A model generated the notes under the pieces. That model saw nothing but the letters and a program-made list of their open reading frames with translations. It made no database searches and was not told the DNA's origin. The position numbers were made by a program, and so were the translations under genes. From Acheta domesticus (Eukaryota > Arthropoda > Insecta > Orthoptera > Gryllidae), in the NCBI GenBank assembly GCA_031308135.1, contig JAHLJT010000631.1, positions 34,643,522-34,707,521 of the forward strand: DNA of 64,000 bases, given 5' to 3'. Positions within the stretch are counted from its first letter, which is position 1. Each line of letters starts with the position of its first letter. This document shows, piece after piece, positions 10,457-21,341 of the stretch.

Positions 10457-11368
10457 TTAATCATGGGTATCGTCCCTTTTATAAGGCTTAATATTCCTAT
10501 AATTGTATGTCCCCATCTGTTGACCATTTTCATCCTTTAAAATTACAGCATTTTTACTCAGTACTTTGTCAATCCGGTACGGTCCTTTATACAGAGGAAA
10601 AAATTTATAAAATAATTTTTTATCTACCGACGATACTTGTGGTACTCTAATCAATACTTCGTTACCCACATTATATACACCTTTAAAATATTGCTTTTGC
10701 TTCAGCTTCCTTCTTGCAGCTGCTTCCCTCAAATTATTATAAATTATCCGCGTATTTTTATTATTATTTGTAACGACCATCTTTATTTCAATATTATTTA
10801 TTTTATCGCCATGTTGCTGCGATATTCTCTTTAAATGTTCTGTACGTGATTCGACGTTCGTCAAATTTTTGCATTGTTGGTCTTGTAAATGCCCTAATGC
10901 TGTAACATTTTCCTGTAAAATTATATCTTCAGAATTGATTTTATTAAAAGATTCATTTTGTTCTTTCTGTATTTGATTTGCTTGGCAATTAAAAGATTCC
11001 ATTTTTGAATAAATATTACTAAATTCACTTAATGTATCGGTCCGTAACTGCGATATTTCATCACGTATTACATCACGAAAATTCTTAAATTCTTGTGCCC
11101 GATTATTCATTTCTAGCTTTATATTCTCTAGTTTAGCATTATTATTTTCAAATTTAGCATTAATTTCTGCCTTCATTTCAGCTAACATTTTAATTATTAT
11201 TAAATTACTAGATTCCATATTGTTCAATGGTGCCGCCGCTACTTCCTTTTCTTTCTGTTCTATCTGAACTAATCCTCGTGAAATGTCTCCTTCGGGACTC
11301 GAATCGGTAGCCGCCATGTTATCTACTTCGACATTTTCAGAACGGGCTTTCTTACTTCTAGTCTCCAT
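10457..11368 (-). CDS. Gag-like coiled coil fused to integrase GPY/F tail
   Basis: One 303-codon ORF between the LTRs. Residues 1-50 are charged and low in hydrophobics. Residues about 55-200 are rich in Glu, Lys, Asn and Gln with spaced Ile, Leu and Met, as in a long coiled coil, and stand where Gag would. Residues about 210-297 resemble the C-terminal end of a Ty3/gypsy integrase: a basic helix (REAAARRKLKQKQYF), then VGNEVLIR, then LYKGPYRIDKVL, which is the GPY/F module, ending with NIKPYKR. No zinc knuckle, protease, RT or integrase DDE residues are present. The simplest explanation is an internal deletion of about 3-4 kb joining gag to the end of pol in frame. The frame is intact, so it may be a maintained non-autonomous form. 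The Gag assignment is by position and composition. Confidence 0.75.
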   Translation of the reverse strand: METRSKKARSENVEVDNMAATDSSPEGDISRGLVQIEQKEKEVAAAPLNNMESSNLIIIKMLAEMKAEINAKFENNNAKLENIKLEMNNRAQEFKNFRDVIRDEISQLRTDTLSEFSNIYSKMESFNCQANQIQKEQNESFNKINSEDIILQENVTALGHLQDQQCKNLTNVESRTEHLKRISQQHGDKINNIEIKMVVTNNNKNTRIIYNNLREAAARRKLKQKQYFKGVYNVGNEVLIRVPQVSSVDKKLFYKFFPLYKGPYRIDKVLSKNAVILKDENGQQMGTYNYRNIKPYKRDDTHD

Positions 11369-11572
11369 CTTGAAACTCTAATGCAAATTAAAATTTTCTC
11401 TATCAAATTCTTTTTAAATAACTTCAATGAAATGGTTTTGGCTTTTCTTATAATTACAAGTTAATTTCATATGTCAATCCATAAATTTCAGATTCCTTTA
11501 GATCAATTTGTTATAATTTATAAAAGCTCATATTAAACGTAGTTCAATTTGTTATAAATTATAACAAAATAT

Positions 11573-11590
11573 GCCCCAGTTGGTGCGCCA
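11573..11590 (-). other. Primer-binding-like site
   Basis: Read on the minus strand the site is TGGCGCACCAACTGGGGC, a few bases after the 5' LTR. TGG plus a tRNA 3'-end complement is the usual start of minus-strand DNA synthesis in LTR elements. The tRNA species is not assigned. Confidence 0.6.
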
Positions 11591-11597
11591 TTTTGAA

Positions 11598-11946
11598 ACA
11601 AATCTGCTTCTTCTACTGTTACTGAATGTCAAATCTACCATTTGCTCGTTGCTTGCAGACATTTTCTCACTTCTGGATCACAATTCAACTTCTGACTGAT
11701 CCTAGCGGTCGCTGCACCTAAATAACTCAAATCACTTTCAGGCTGCACTACAATCAGCAATTTTATTTCCACCTCAATGAACGAATACAACTTCGCAGCA
11801 CTTTTGGTTACAACTCTCACTCGTCCAAACAAAACTTTCTACCTCACAGAAAGTCGACTTCCTTCTTATTATCAACAAAGCCCCCTAGCAACCACCTGCC
11901 ATTGTCTACTCTTTTCCTGAATCACAATATAGTCCAGTATATCACA
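11598..11946 (-). repeat. 5' LTR
   Basis: About 349 bp, starting TGTGATATAC at 11946 (minus) and ending near the primer site. The outer 148 bp match the left LTR. Its outer end has a 19-bp local duplication (ATCACAATATAGTCCAG repeated, 11921-11959). The inner boundary is set only by the primer site and is approximate. Confidence 0.75.
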
Positions 11947-11959
11947 ATATAGTCCAGTT

Positions 11960-13040
11960 ACAAAATAACATTTTCTGATTTCTGTTGTATTTTCCTCATT
12001 TGCTAATTACGCAGTTGTGATTCCTTACGGCTAGCGAAAGATGACTTTAAGACTTGGTTCCGTTTTTTCCAAGCCGTTTGTCGTCCGGCGAGCAGAGCAT
12101 TGCAGACGATGTTGCCGTAGGGCGGGAGCGTTGCCTCATCGCGGTGTCTCCATCGCTCTATTTCTGCGCGCCCACTGCCCCACACCGCACGGCCACGGTC
12201 ATGCGGCCGCCTGCGCAGCCGAGCTATAGACTCTTCGGCCGAGCCAAATGGCGCGCCTCTGCGGAGGTAGCATTGCACCAGCGTGATAGATGGGATTGTC
12301 GGGGCATCGGCGTGCTCTTGGACCTTCTCGGTGCATTTTTAGTAGTAGGTGATGGAGATTGCGTCAACATTCTCTTACTCAATGTCAGAGTTAGCATTTT
12401 GCGCGTCCCAATTTTCGTCGGCGGATTGGAGACAGGTGTTTTGTTATTAACTTGTCTTCCGATATTAACTTACGTAAAATCCATGGCTGGTCTGGCTTAG
12501 TAAAATTGAGGCGTTTACTGTCAAAGTTAACTCATTCCATTTACGAAGCCTTTACTGTACTAGAGGGGGGAAAATTATCTCGTGTCCGCCCATGTTTTGG
12601 TATGAATGGGAAATGTCCTCGCCGCATTGTAGGGGGATCAAGTTGGTTTTCAGCTGTACTCTTTCGTCAGATTCTAAAGGGCGTATATTTCAATTAAATT
12701 AAACGTGAAATTTGATAAATAATGAAATGAGCTGACTTTGATTACAAAAGCCTCAGTAAATTAGCCACAGCATGAATGATTTTAGTGTGGATATAATTTT
12801 GCCAATAAATTCGGAATTTTGATCTCTCGCTCCTCCGTCATGTGGGAAATGCGTAGAGAATTCCCAGTCTATTTGTAGCTGAGCCCTATTAATACTAATA
12901 CAGTATCCTATTCAGTACGTCTACTTTCTCGTTTTACTTCGTAAGTAAGCCCTGTGGCATCTGAATTTATTCATTTACTTATTCATTTGTCTACATTATT
13001 TTTACTCCAATATAGAATAATAATTTTTGGCGACTTCTTG
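11960..13040. other. Unassigned, GC-rich patch at 12060-12310
   Basis: A GC-rich patch gives overlapping open frames on both strands (up to 148 codons). None is recognised, and no splice-supported exon is evident. Confidence 0.35.
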
Positions 13041-13152
13041 GCGATGTTCTAAACACGGCGATGTTCTAAACACGGCGATGTTCTAAACACGGCGATGTTC
13101 TAAACACGGCGATGTTCTAAACACGGCGATGTTCTAAACACGGCGATGTTCT
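13041..13152. repeat. 17-bp tandem repeat, seven units
   Basis: Seven units of GCGATGTTCTAAACACG begin at 13041, 13058, 13075, 13092, 13109, 13126 and 13143; the last is incomplete. The units are essentially identical with no spacers, so it is a minisatellite and not a CRISPR array. The palindrome CGACATCGATGTCG follows at about 13177. Confidence 0.95.
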
Positions 13153-13199
13153 TGTAGAAACATTTTTCGAAAACCTCGACATCGATGTCGCATCCCTAC

Positions 13200-13520
13200 C
13201 GCGAAGGTCTCTGGTTATGTGATGGGTGGCGTCGGTGCGGGCGGCGACTTCAATAGGCGGTGCAGCGGAAGGCGGCGGGGCGTTACGGGTACCGCCCGCC
13301 CGAATTAGCCGGAGGAAGCGGGAGGGGGCGGGGCGGGTCGGGGCGGGGCGGGCCGTGGGCAGGGGTGGCGCAACGGGCGAGCGCCTATTTCGGCCGCGTG
13401 CGCAATCCGTCATCGCCTGCGCTGCGCCGCGTCCACAGAAGAGGCCCTTCCGGCGCCCCGACACTTCGCTTGGCCCCGCGCCCGCGCCTTTGCTTCAGGG
13501 GTGGCGCCAGGTTTCTCTTC
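13200..13520. other. GC-rich island
   Basis: CpG-dense sequence with G-rich runs (GGGGCGGGGCGGG near 13328-13350). Frames on both strands are arginine/proline-rich and unrecognised. It could be a CpG island; nothing else supports a gene. Confidence 0.4.
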
Positions 13521-15592
13521 TGCGAAGGTGGCGCAACTCAGTTCCCGATTACTCTACTTCGACTTCAAATCAAGATTTTTTTTTCTATCAATATTTGAAG
13601 TTTTGTGCTTTCCTTGTCATTCTAATGATTCGATAATCTTAATAAATGACAACTAGCTGAGCCCTGTGCGAGTTCATCGCACAGAAAGATGATCTGTAGA
13701 CGACAGAAAATACTGCACATCTAAGAATATACATTGTTTGGTATTTATCGAGGTCTTTACACATGTATGCATGAATATTGTTTTGGCATATAACAGCGAA
13801 TCCTACTATCAACCTTGCGCATGACGCCATCTTCCCGTTTCCATTTTAGCCGCGCATTTCAAACAATACAATTTTCGTAGCTTTTTATTAATAAAGGAAA
13901 GCTGCAATCTATTGAATGTATAGTGACCTGGTCTCCTAGAGCTTTTTGGTACCTCACTTGTTTAAAACCATTCACTAGCAGCCGATTGGGAGGGACATCA
14001 GAATCAATTCGCTTTAGAGCTTTAATATATACGATGGATGTGTTTCTATGCGCTTTGTTGCAGAATGACTCCGGAATGATTCGAGCTATTTCTTCAGAGC
14101 GATAATGTAAAAGAAACGCACATCGCGATTAAAAATGTTACTTTCCCCGAAATGGCTGTTTTAATGCAACCCGCAATGCAGTTACGTTTACAGGGTTTGC
14201 GGAGCAGTAGAATGGGAAGGGAAACGACGGAACAGGCCTGGATGTGAACGGGGAGGGGCCGGGCCAAGTGGGGCTTCACGCGGAAAGGACGGAGCGGGGA
14301 AAGTGAGCTGGATATAGCATAAGAGATTGAGACAGAGCGAAGGGGTGTGTGGCGGGGATGTGTATAAAATTATTTCCACTTAAAACTATAGACAATATTT
14401 ACTGCCTTTCCGGTATAAAAGATGGTACGGTAATAAATAAAGGCATTAGGAAGCGCCGGGTGCCTTCAGCTGAATATACAAAATTGGAAGCTACCTTTCC
14501 AATAATACAAATGCGTTTGTGTAACATCTACACCAAATCAGTTTTTCGTGATCTATAAACCGAGAAAATTCGAAAAGTCGAGAAAAAAATAGTTTTGCAA
14601 TCCCAAATGTTGCCCGTAAATTTATTGCAGCCCAAAATTGTCGGCACTGGAAATGATGTAGCCCGCAGTGCATGTGTGCGCCATTGTTACTGTGCGAAGT
14701 GGGGCGGGGCCGCTTGGAGCGATACGAGCGGGCGAGTCTTGAGGAGGAGGAGGAAGAGCGAAGGCACCGGCGGGGTGCAAGAGAAATACCCAAACAACGC
14801 CGGGCAATTAGGTAGTGATTGTGTAAGTATTTTTACATATTTAACTCTACCTTTTTCAACTTTTATGTTATGTATTTAAATATAGGGTTTTTAAAATGCG
14901 TATTTGGATGCCAGACACACTTTTATTCCCAGTTTCTTTACGCGTAAATTGGCGTTTTCCCCTTTCACAAGGCAAACCAATGTCCGTGGTTGTGGTTAGT
15001 GTGCTGCTGTCGATGACAATGACGAAGTTAGCTCCGCCTATAGGTTCGTTGACATATTCAGAAGAGTATATCGTGCCTTAGATTAGTTTGCTGGTCAGCC
15101 AGTCATTCGTGACATGTTCCTTTAGCGAAGTTTTGCTTTATGTACAGTGGGCTTGTTCTAAGGGCGGGCGAATGAACGAAACATTAGTGTTGGCGTTGGG
15201 TTTACGACACTAGTAGAAAATTGTTCCCCCGAATAGAACGATCTGTGCGTCCTGAAAGAAAGCGTGTTTTGGATCGCGAAGGGCGCCCTGAGTTCGATCT
15301 GAAGTTTGTGTGAATTAGTTTTTTCTCAGATGTCGGTCATCCGACGCTCCGTTGGAAATACGCTCCTGTAAGGTATGCTCTCGAGCCCTCTCGAGTCGAA
15401 GCAAATTGTCCCCAGCGAAACGGGTTTCGCCGCACCACACCAAGAACTGGGTGAGTAGTGACTGGAACGGATCCAGCCGATCATTTACGGAGAGGGCGAC
15501 GTAGATTTTTTTAAAAAAAATAATAAACATAATTGTTATTATATCGTATATTATTTATGGTCTAAAGTAGATGATACTATACTATATTGTTT
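13521..15592. other. Unassigned stretch
   Basis: AT-rich with small GC-rich blocks near 14215-14300 and 14700-14790. No gene, RNA or repeat family is recognised. Confidence 0.4.
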
Positions 15593-15731
15593 AAATAATT
15601 AGGTAATTCGAAAATAAATAAACATTTAAATCAATTTTGCCAAATAAAGAGACAATATTACTAAAGGTAAAAGGAAACACTGGGCCTTTGGGGGAGGCCC
15701 ATGGCCCCCACTCCTCTCCCTGGATCCGCCG
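15593..15731 (-). mobile_element. Repeat family E, truncated copy
   Basis: Read on the minus strand it starts GGCGGATCCAGGG, passes CAAAGGCCCAGTGTTT, then CAAAATTGATTTAAAT, and ends in TTATTTAAACAATA. The same order of motifs occurs on the plus strand at 37201-37315. The far end seen in that copy is missing here, so this copy is truncated. Confidence 0.75.
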
Positions 15732-16167
15732 GTGATTAGAGTAACCGCCTCTGCCCTCTGCGCGTTTCCGCGCGAGCGCTCTGGGCTGCGAACGCTCCGC
15801 TGAGTGCCACATCGTCCTCCCGCTCCCTTCTATATAACACCCCTCCGCCCGGTGAGTCGCTGGGGAGTCCACGCGTTGTCGCATGCCCCAGTAGATCGAT
15901 GTCCACGAGCTCGCGTGCAAAAGTCGGCGTTGAAAGCCTTCCAATGGCCGTGCTCCCCTGTGTCTCTCTGCCGTCTAGTTGTTTGAGCCTGTGGCAATGA
16001 CTTCGGCCTCTGCCTTGGACGGCGTTCAGCAATGGCGCTACGAAAAGGGTGTTTCCGCGTGTCTGAATCAAACGGAGCGCCACTAACTGACATAAAAGAA
16101 GTACGTATTAATACCATTGTTAGCAAGACCTACTAAGGAAATACTATATGTCGATGTAAATACGGAG
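15732..16167. other. Unassigned GC-rich block
   Basis: A GC-rich block with a 115-codon minus frame (15736-16083) whose product is not recognised. A TATATAA-like string sits at 15829-15836. It could be part of a decayed LTR or an unknown exon. Confidence 0.3.
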
Positions 16168-16187
16168 TCCTTTAAAGGTCACGACCT

Positions 16188-16254
<67 letters not shown>

Positions 16255-16355
16255 GGTCATCCAATTGGGAGCTTCAATATAAAAAAGTCATAACAAAGCT
16301 CGCGATTTAATGAGTACCTCCCCCCTCTCCTGCCTGCACATGACCTTGAATGAAC
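16168..16355. mobile_element. MITE family B, copy 1, with (GA)n
   Basis: The left arm is AAAGGTCACGACCTGAAAG; the right arm ends GACCTTGAA. The inner arms carry GTCATCCAATTGGGAGCTTC and AGCTCGCGATTTAATGAG. A (GA)n run of about 58 bp (16191-16250) has grown inside the left arm, where other copies have AAAGGAGA or AAAGAGAG. Confidence 0.8.
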
Positions 16356-18450
16356 TTCTTGTTGTAATTGGAATTAAGGTAAGATACAGGAAGGGTTAGA
16401 GTAATAGAAACTTATTGGGCAATTGAAACTGTTGCTAAGCTGTTGCTCCGGATGTAAAACGTCTTTGGTTGCCGGGCAAGGAGAAACTTTTAAGAAACCT
16501 TAAAGTATTTTTAATAAGAATTTTTGTCAGTATTGTATATTCATGTATTAGGTTACCGATGATCGATTTTCAGAAGTGGCGTTTTTCCAGAGGACACTGC
16601 GCATATAAAACCTAATGCATCGTACATGGATGTTCGAAGTTTGTCTAGACACAGACAAATATTTCTTAAATTTGCCATTCATTCGGGATGACAGTACTGC
16701 CTAGCTGAGAGTAAAAGCTGCGGTCTTTCATATTTTAGAACCGCTCTAGAGTCCATTTCGAGGGAGTGCTCTTTGTTAAACATATCACGTTAAGAAATTT
16801 GAGTTATGACGTTGGAGAGAGTTCTTAAATATTCGTGTATCGAAGTAGTCTTTTGATATGAGTGCTAGTGGAGAAATGATATTCATATGCCGTAATGGCC
16901 AGGTTCGGTAGCGATGTTAACGAAATTGAATGAGCGGTAAATGAACTCGGTGAACTCGCTTGTCATAGAAACAACTGAAAGGGGCAGTTGGTGGTATTCC
17001 CAACATCAAATAAACCCAAAAATTATGAACAATTAGAGTTTAGGTGAAGAACCGTACAAAATAGCAATAGTAAAATTTCTTGTGATATGTAAGTACGCAC
17101 ATGAGCGCACGCTACCATTCTGGACGTATTTCGGCGTTTCGCCTCGTGAAATTTTGAGTGTGTGAAAAGAGTTGAACTTACTCCATCCTACGTCTTCACG
17201 ACTGCGAACTTGCCGCCACAGAGTCCCTGCGGAGCACTCACGAACTACTGCAAGGTCATCTCCCTATGTAATAGTTCAAGGCTGTGACGAAGCCAAGGCC
17301 GGTTGCACTAGACTAGAAAGCCCGGCATGCCAGATAAATTCTCCGACGGCATCGATTTAAAAGTTTCCTCTTTGTGGCTGTTGCTGGCTACGAAGCCCAA
17401 CTTCCAGAGCCGATGCATGTCTGGGCAGCGAAAAACACGCTCGACGTCTGCCACAATTTATTGGAATTCGCAGGAACTCGATGTACGACAGGTCATGTGC
17501 CATCGCTAGTTCTTGAATGGCCAGCGGTGGAGGGGAAAAAGGTAACAGCTGTCAGGCGCGAGCATGGGGTTGTTCCTCAATGAAACGTGTGGGGAGGTTA
17601 CTTTGCTGTGCTCCCTTCTCCCTTCTTTTCCTCCTAACCGCTCTCTCTCTCTCTTGCCGCCTTTCTTCTCCACCCCTTCTCCTCCCCCTCTCCATATTTC
17701 TCAACTTCACAGTATCGGCGTCACGGTCATTGCAAGAAGAATGGCGATTTAAGCTCAACCCCTGCCCGCCACGCACCGGCATCGAAATCGCAGGGTTCGA
17801 GTTTCTGTCATTAGGACAAGGAAAACTACATTTTTTTCTGACACACAATATTTAATTTTAAATCGGAATGATCCAGAAATTTAAAACTGGTTACTTTCTC
17901 TTGAGAAATAATTCAAATAAAAGGAAACTTACTTCCTTACTGGAAGACCTATCGTGAATATGATACGTTGCGAAAATAAGAAGGCATAACATAATGCTAA
18001 ATGCATATACTAAATGTCATTGCAGAAAAGAAAGAATTCGACGTAGGTAATGTAACTGACGTTTTACGTTTTTCTTTATATCCAATGTGAATCCACGGTT
18101 TTAGGCTTTAGGCTGTGTCACACGAGCGTTGTGTTTACGTGTTTTAAGTAACACGGGTCATAGATTAAGACTGTATCTTATGCGGAACGGCCAAAGCGCT
18201 CTGTACGCGCGTCTCCGCAACGTTCGTGTGCGGAGACCCTTACAATTGACAAGAGCTACAAGCCAAAGCGTACGAGATTATCTATAATTCAAGTGATGAT
18301 AAAGGCCAAAAAAGGACCATTATAGAGCTACTGTTCCTTTTCATAAAGGCGAATAAATTCTATTTCTATCAAAATATCGCAATAGTATTATTTCCATCCG
18401 AATGTTTAAAACGAGCCAGGGCTTTGTGTGCTAGTGCATTCGTCTTCGCC
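16356..18450. other. Unassigned stretch
   Basis: AT-rich, with a pyrimidine-rich patch at 17600-17700. Frames of at most 112 codons, none recognised. Confidence 0.4.
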
Positions 18451-18689
18451 AATTGGCGTTTCGAGCCCCGAGCAGAGAGCGCGAGCGGCAGGGGGGGTGG
18501 GGTGGGGGGTGGAGATCGAGGCGGGACGGGGCAACTAAAAGGCTGTCGTTAACTCGCCCTACGCGACGTCAATTGGCGAAGAATGGAGCGGCGCGCGAAC
18601 GCCGTAAATCTGCGCCTGGAACTGCGCTGCGGATTTCGCAGCGGCCGCCAGGGAGCGCCCCGAGCCACTCGGCCCCGAGGCGACGGAGC

Positions 18690-18932
18690 TATACTTCGGG
18701 TTTTCTTTCTTGGCGTGTGTGTGTGTGTGTGGGGGGTGTCATCAAAATGGAATATCTCACGGTATTTCGCGTCGTTCTCGGTTGTGCCGCTAGGAGTCGC
18801 ATGATCTCCGACACTGCTCGATATAGTCGCGATCATGCGTGGTCTCACGGCACGACCGAGAAAGACGCGAAATGCCATGAGATACTCCATTGTGAAGACA
18901 GGCTCCCTCGCGCCAAGAAAAACCCACGTATA
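18690..18932. mobile_element. Palindromic MITE family A, copy 2
   Basis: Starts TATACTTCGGG and ends CCCACGTATA; the arms are homologous to copy 1 (GTATTTCGCGTCGTTCTCG and GCCGCTAGGAGTCGCATGAT). In the left arm, GTGTGAGGGCGTGTC of copy 1 has become a (GT)n run followed by G6. A GC-rich block (18450-18689) lies immediately to the left. Confidence 0.88.
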
Positions 18933-19889
18933 CTGAACTGGCAGCGTATAAGCGACTCTTGACAGGTCAGTGCGCTGTGGCCACACATTACTATACACAT
19001 GGCACCACCTACGTTACAGAAATATTAAATCTTATAACATTAACACTTGCTGACTGGTTATGACAAGTCTTGTTCACAACTGTCGCCAAAGCCGAGCCGT
19101 ATCGCTTCCGCGACTTGGTGCGAGTCAAATGAGCGGCATCGCTGAACCCTGGTTGTAAGACAGTAAACAAATCCTCGCAAGCTCATAGCTTTAGAGCAGG
19201 TCTCATGACATAACCACAGCACGTGGCGAGAGAAGTGTCTGTTGCTTATGCGCTGCCGGAACTGTAGCGATGCGTACTGCCTTCTTCTCATGGCGGATGT
19301 CAATCCGGGATGCTATTTGACACACTGACGGTTGCCCTTTTGTAATGCGCTAATTGTCTTGGCAGAACCCTCCGGCAAGGGTTTTCATTTCAAATTCTCG
19401 TCTTTTAAAACAGAAAACTAATCTGGAATTTTGTTATGCTTTATTTTGGGGGCCAAAAACTCATGTGCATTGTTAAAGCTCAGCAAAAGCGAAAATACAC
19501 GCTGGTTCCTACATGTTTGAATACATATCTAATGTGTCCTGGGAGTATAAAATTCTTCCGAGTTGTCCTAGGGACGGTCAGTTCGGACGCTTTTTCGAAC
19601 GAGGCCGTCAGCCAATGCTGTCGAAAAAATCGACATGAAAACGGCTGGAGGCATTTTGTCATGGGCGTGATTGGGCGGGCGCCTCTGCGGTGGAAGGGGC
19701 GCGTTGGCCGGAGTGGCTGCGAGGGAGTGGGTTGCGCCTCCCCGTCCCCGGCGCAGAGCCCCCCCCTTCCCCTTTCTGCCCCACTCGGAGCGGGCGGCCG
19801 AGGGCAGGCGGCCAAGGCGCCGCTCCCGACCCTTCCGCGCTCTCCGGCCTTGGGCCGCCTCAAGGCGGCGGTCACTGCGGAGCCGAAAT
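18933..19889. other. Unassigned, GC-rich toward the tandem array
   Basis: No gene recognised. GC content rises from about 19660 into the GGTC array, and the 347-codon and longer frames reported by simple ORF logic here are extensions of that array. Confidence 0.4.
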
Positions 19890-20405
19890 GGTCGGTCGGT
19901 CGGTCGGTCGGTCGGTCGGTCGGTCGGTCGGTCGGTCGGTCGGTCGGTCGGTCGGTCGGTCGGTCGGTCGGTCGGTCGGTCGGTCGGTCGGTCGGTCGGT
20001 CGGTCGGTCGGTCGGTCGGTCGGTCGGTCGGTCGGTCGGTCGGTCGGTCGGTCGGTCGGTCGGTCGGTCGGTCGGTCGGTCGGTCGGTCGGTCGGTCGGT
20101 CGGTCGGTCGGTCGGTCGGTCGGTCGGTCGGTCGGTCGGTCGGTCGGTCGGTCGGTCGGTCGGTCGGTCGGTCGGTCGGTCGGTCGGTCGGTCGGTCGGT
20201 CGGTCGGTCGGTCGGTCGGTCGGTCGGTCGGTCGGTCGGTCGGTCGGTCGGTCGGTCGGTCGGTCGGTCGGTCGGTCGGTCGGTCGGTCGGTCGGTCGGT
20301 CGGTCGGTCGGTCGGTCGGTCGGTCGGTCGGTCGGTCGGTCGGTCGGTCGGTCGGTCGGTCGGTCGGTCGGTCGGTCGGTCGGTCGGTCGGTCGGTCGGT
20401 CGGTC
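19890..20405. repeat. (GGTC)n microsatellite, 129 units
   Basis: A 516-bp tetranucleotide array with no interruption that I can see. All plus frames read (SVGR)n and all minus frames (PTDR)n, so long apparent proteins are artefacts. The right flank is a divergent tandem duplication. Confidence 0.97.
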
Positions 20406-20416
20406 CCAACCAGACC

Positions 20417-20797
20417 TTCGTTGGACAGCATCCGATGTTTTCGGACGCCTTCACAAAAGGTAGTTCGGTTTCATTGTGACATAAAATGTTCGAACGCACC
20501 AGAAACGTCGGGAAAAACAAGGGATGACCGAAATTTCGGCCAAATTCGGCTCCGCCGCCTAAGGCGGGGCTTAAAGAGGAACCGATTTGGGCGAAATTTC
20601 GCTCGGCCGACATCTGACGGACAAAAGCAAACGCAGCAGCTCTTCGTTCGACAGCGGATGATTTCGGACGCCGACGGCAGAGGTCGTTCGGCTTCACAAT
20701 GACAACTTCTAATTACCATCATGTGTCTGAACGAATTCGGAACGGCGAAAAAAAGAGAGATTTCGGGCAAAAAAAATCTCCATCGAGACCGCCGCCC
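20417..20797. repeat. Divergent tandem duplication of ~226 bp
   Basis: The motif order CTTCGTT.GACAGC, ATTTCGGACGCC, GGT.GTTCGG.TTCA, ATTTCGG.CAAA, GCCGCC occurs twice, starting at about 20417 and 20643. The two units are clearly diverged. Function unknown; probably remains of a repeated element. Confidence 0.6.
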
Positions 20798-21040
20798 AAG
20801 GCGGCTCCACACATTCGGCATTCACGAAGTTGCCAGCTATTGCTCGCCCAATCCCGAGCGCCTGATGTGCTCGGCGCATCTTCAAGGCCTTTGATGTGTC
20901 TTTAAGATCGACACCCGGTGCGTAGGGCGAGCACCGAATGTTCGTCACTCGGCAAATAGCAGACTACTCATCCACACTACTCGCGATTCGGCGAGCGGTC
21001 GCTCGCTACTCGCTGAATACCGAATGTGTGGAGCCGCCTT
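20798..21040. mobile_element. MITE F
   Basis: A 243-bp element with 21-bp perfect inverted ends: AAGGCGGCTCCACACATTCG at the left and its complement at 21020-21040. Subterminal parts are also partly inverted (CTCGCCGAATCGCGAG-like). No ORF. The ends suggest a cut-and-paste DNA element of unknown superfamily. Confidence 0.8.
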
Positions 21041-21167
21041 TAGAAAAAAAATCGCAGTCACGTCGCCATGAGGTTCACGCAAAATGTCACAAAAATACCC
21101 CAGATATCGTGGACATACCGTACCTGTGATCAAATAACTCCTAGATCATGGATGTAAGTGAGCTATA

Positions 21168-21341
21168 CTCAGATTTCAGTATTATGGCCCTTCAAGGTCA
21201 CGGGCAAAGAGAGGCGGCCACAGTCATCCAATCGAGAGCTTCGCTACAACTTACACTTTTGGTATAGAAGCTCTCGATTGGATGAGTGACCTAATCTCCT
21301 TCCTGCACTTAAGCTTGATGGAAAAATACGTTTAAATAGAA
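21168..21341. mobile_element. MITE family B, copy 2
   Basis: The left arm has TTCAAGGTCACGGGCAAAG and CATCCAATCGAGAGCTTC; the right arm has GAAGCTCTCGATTGGATGAG, then CTTCCTGCACTTAAGCTTGA. The central hairpin stem is nearly perfect. Confidence 0.85.

Larger units (their letters stand above)
10108..11946 (-). mobile_element. Non-autonomous LTR retrotransposon (Ty3/gypsy-derived)
   Basis: A 1.84-kb element on the minus strand. In order it has a 5' LTR (right), a primer-binding-like site TGGCGCACCAACTGGGGC at 11573-11590, one ORF, a purine tract (minus-strand GGAGAGGGGAAGC, 10247-10259), and a left-truncated 3' LTR. Both LTRs begin TGTGATATAC. Protease, reverse transcriptase, RNase H and most of the integrase are missing, so it would need enzymes in trans. 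The 125 bp aligned between the LTRs differ at only two sites, suggesting a fairly recent insertion. Confidence 0.85.

Noticed and set aside
13041..13152. CRISPR-like short repeats
   Set aside because: The 17-bp units are contiguous with no spacers, and the window is eukaryotic.
19436..20702. Open frames of 250-400 codons across the GGTC array
   Set aside because: They translate only the tetranucleotide array (SVGR and PTDR repeats) plus its flanks, on both strands at once.
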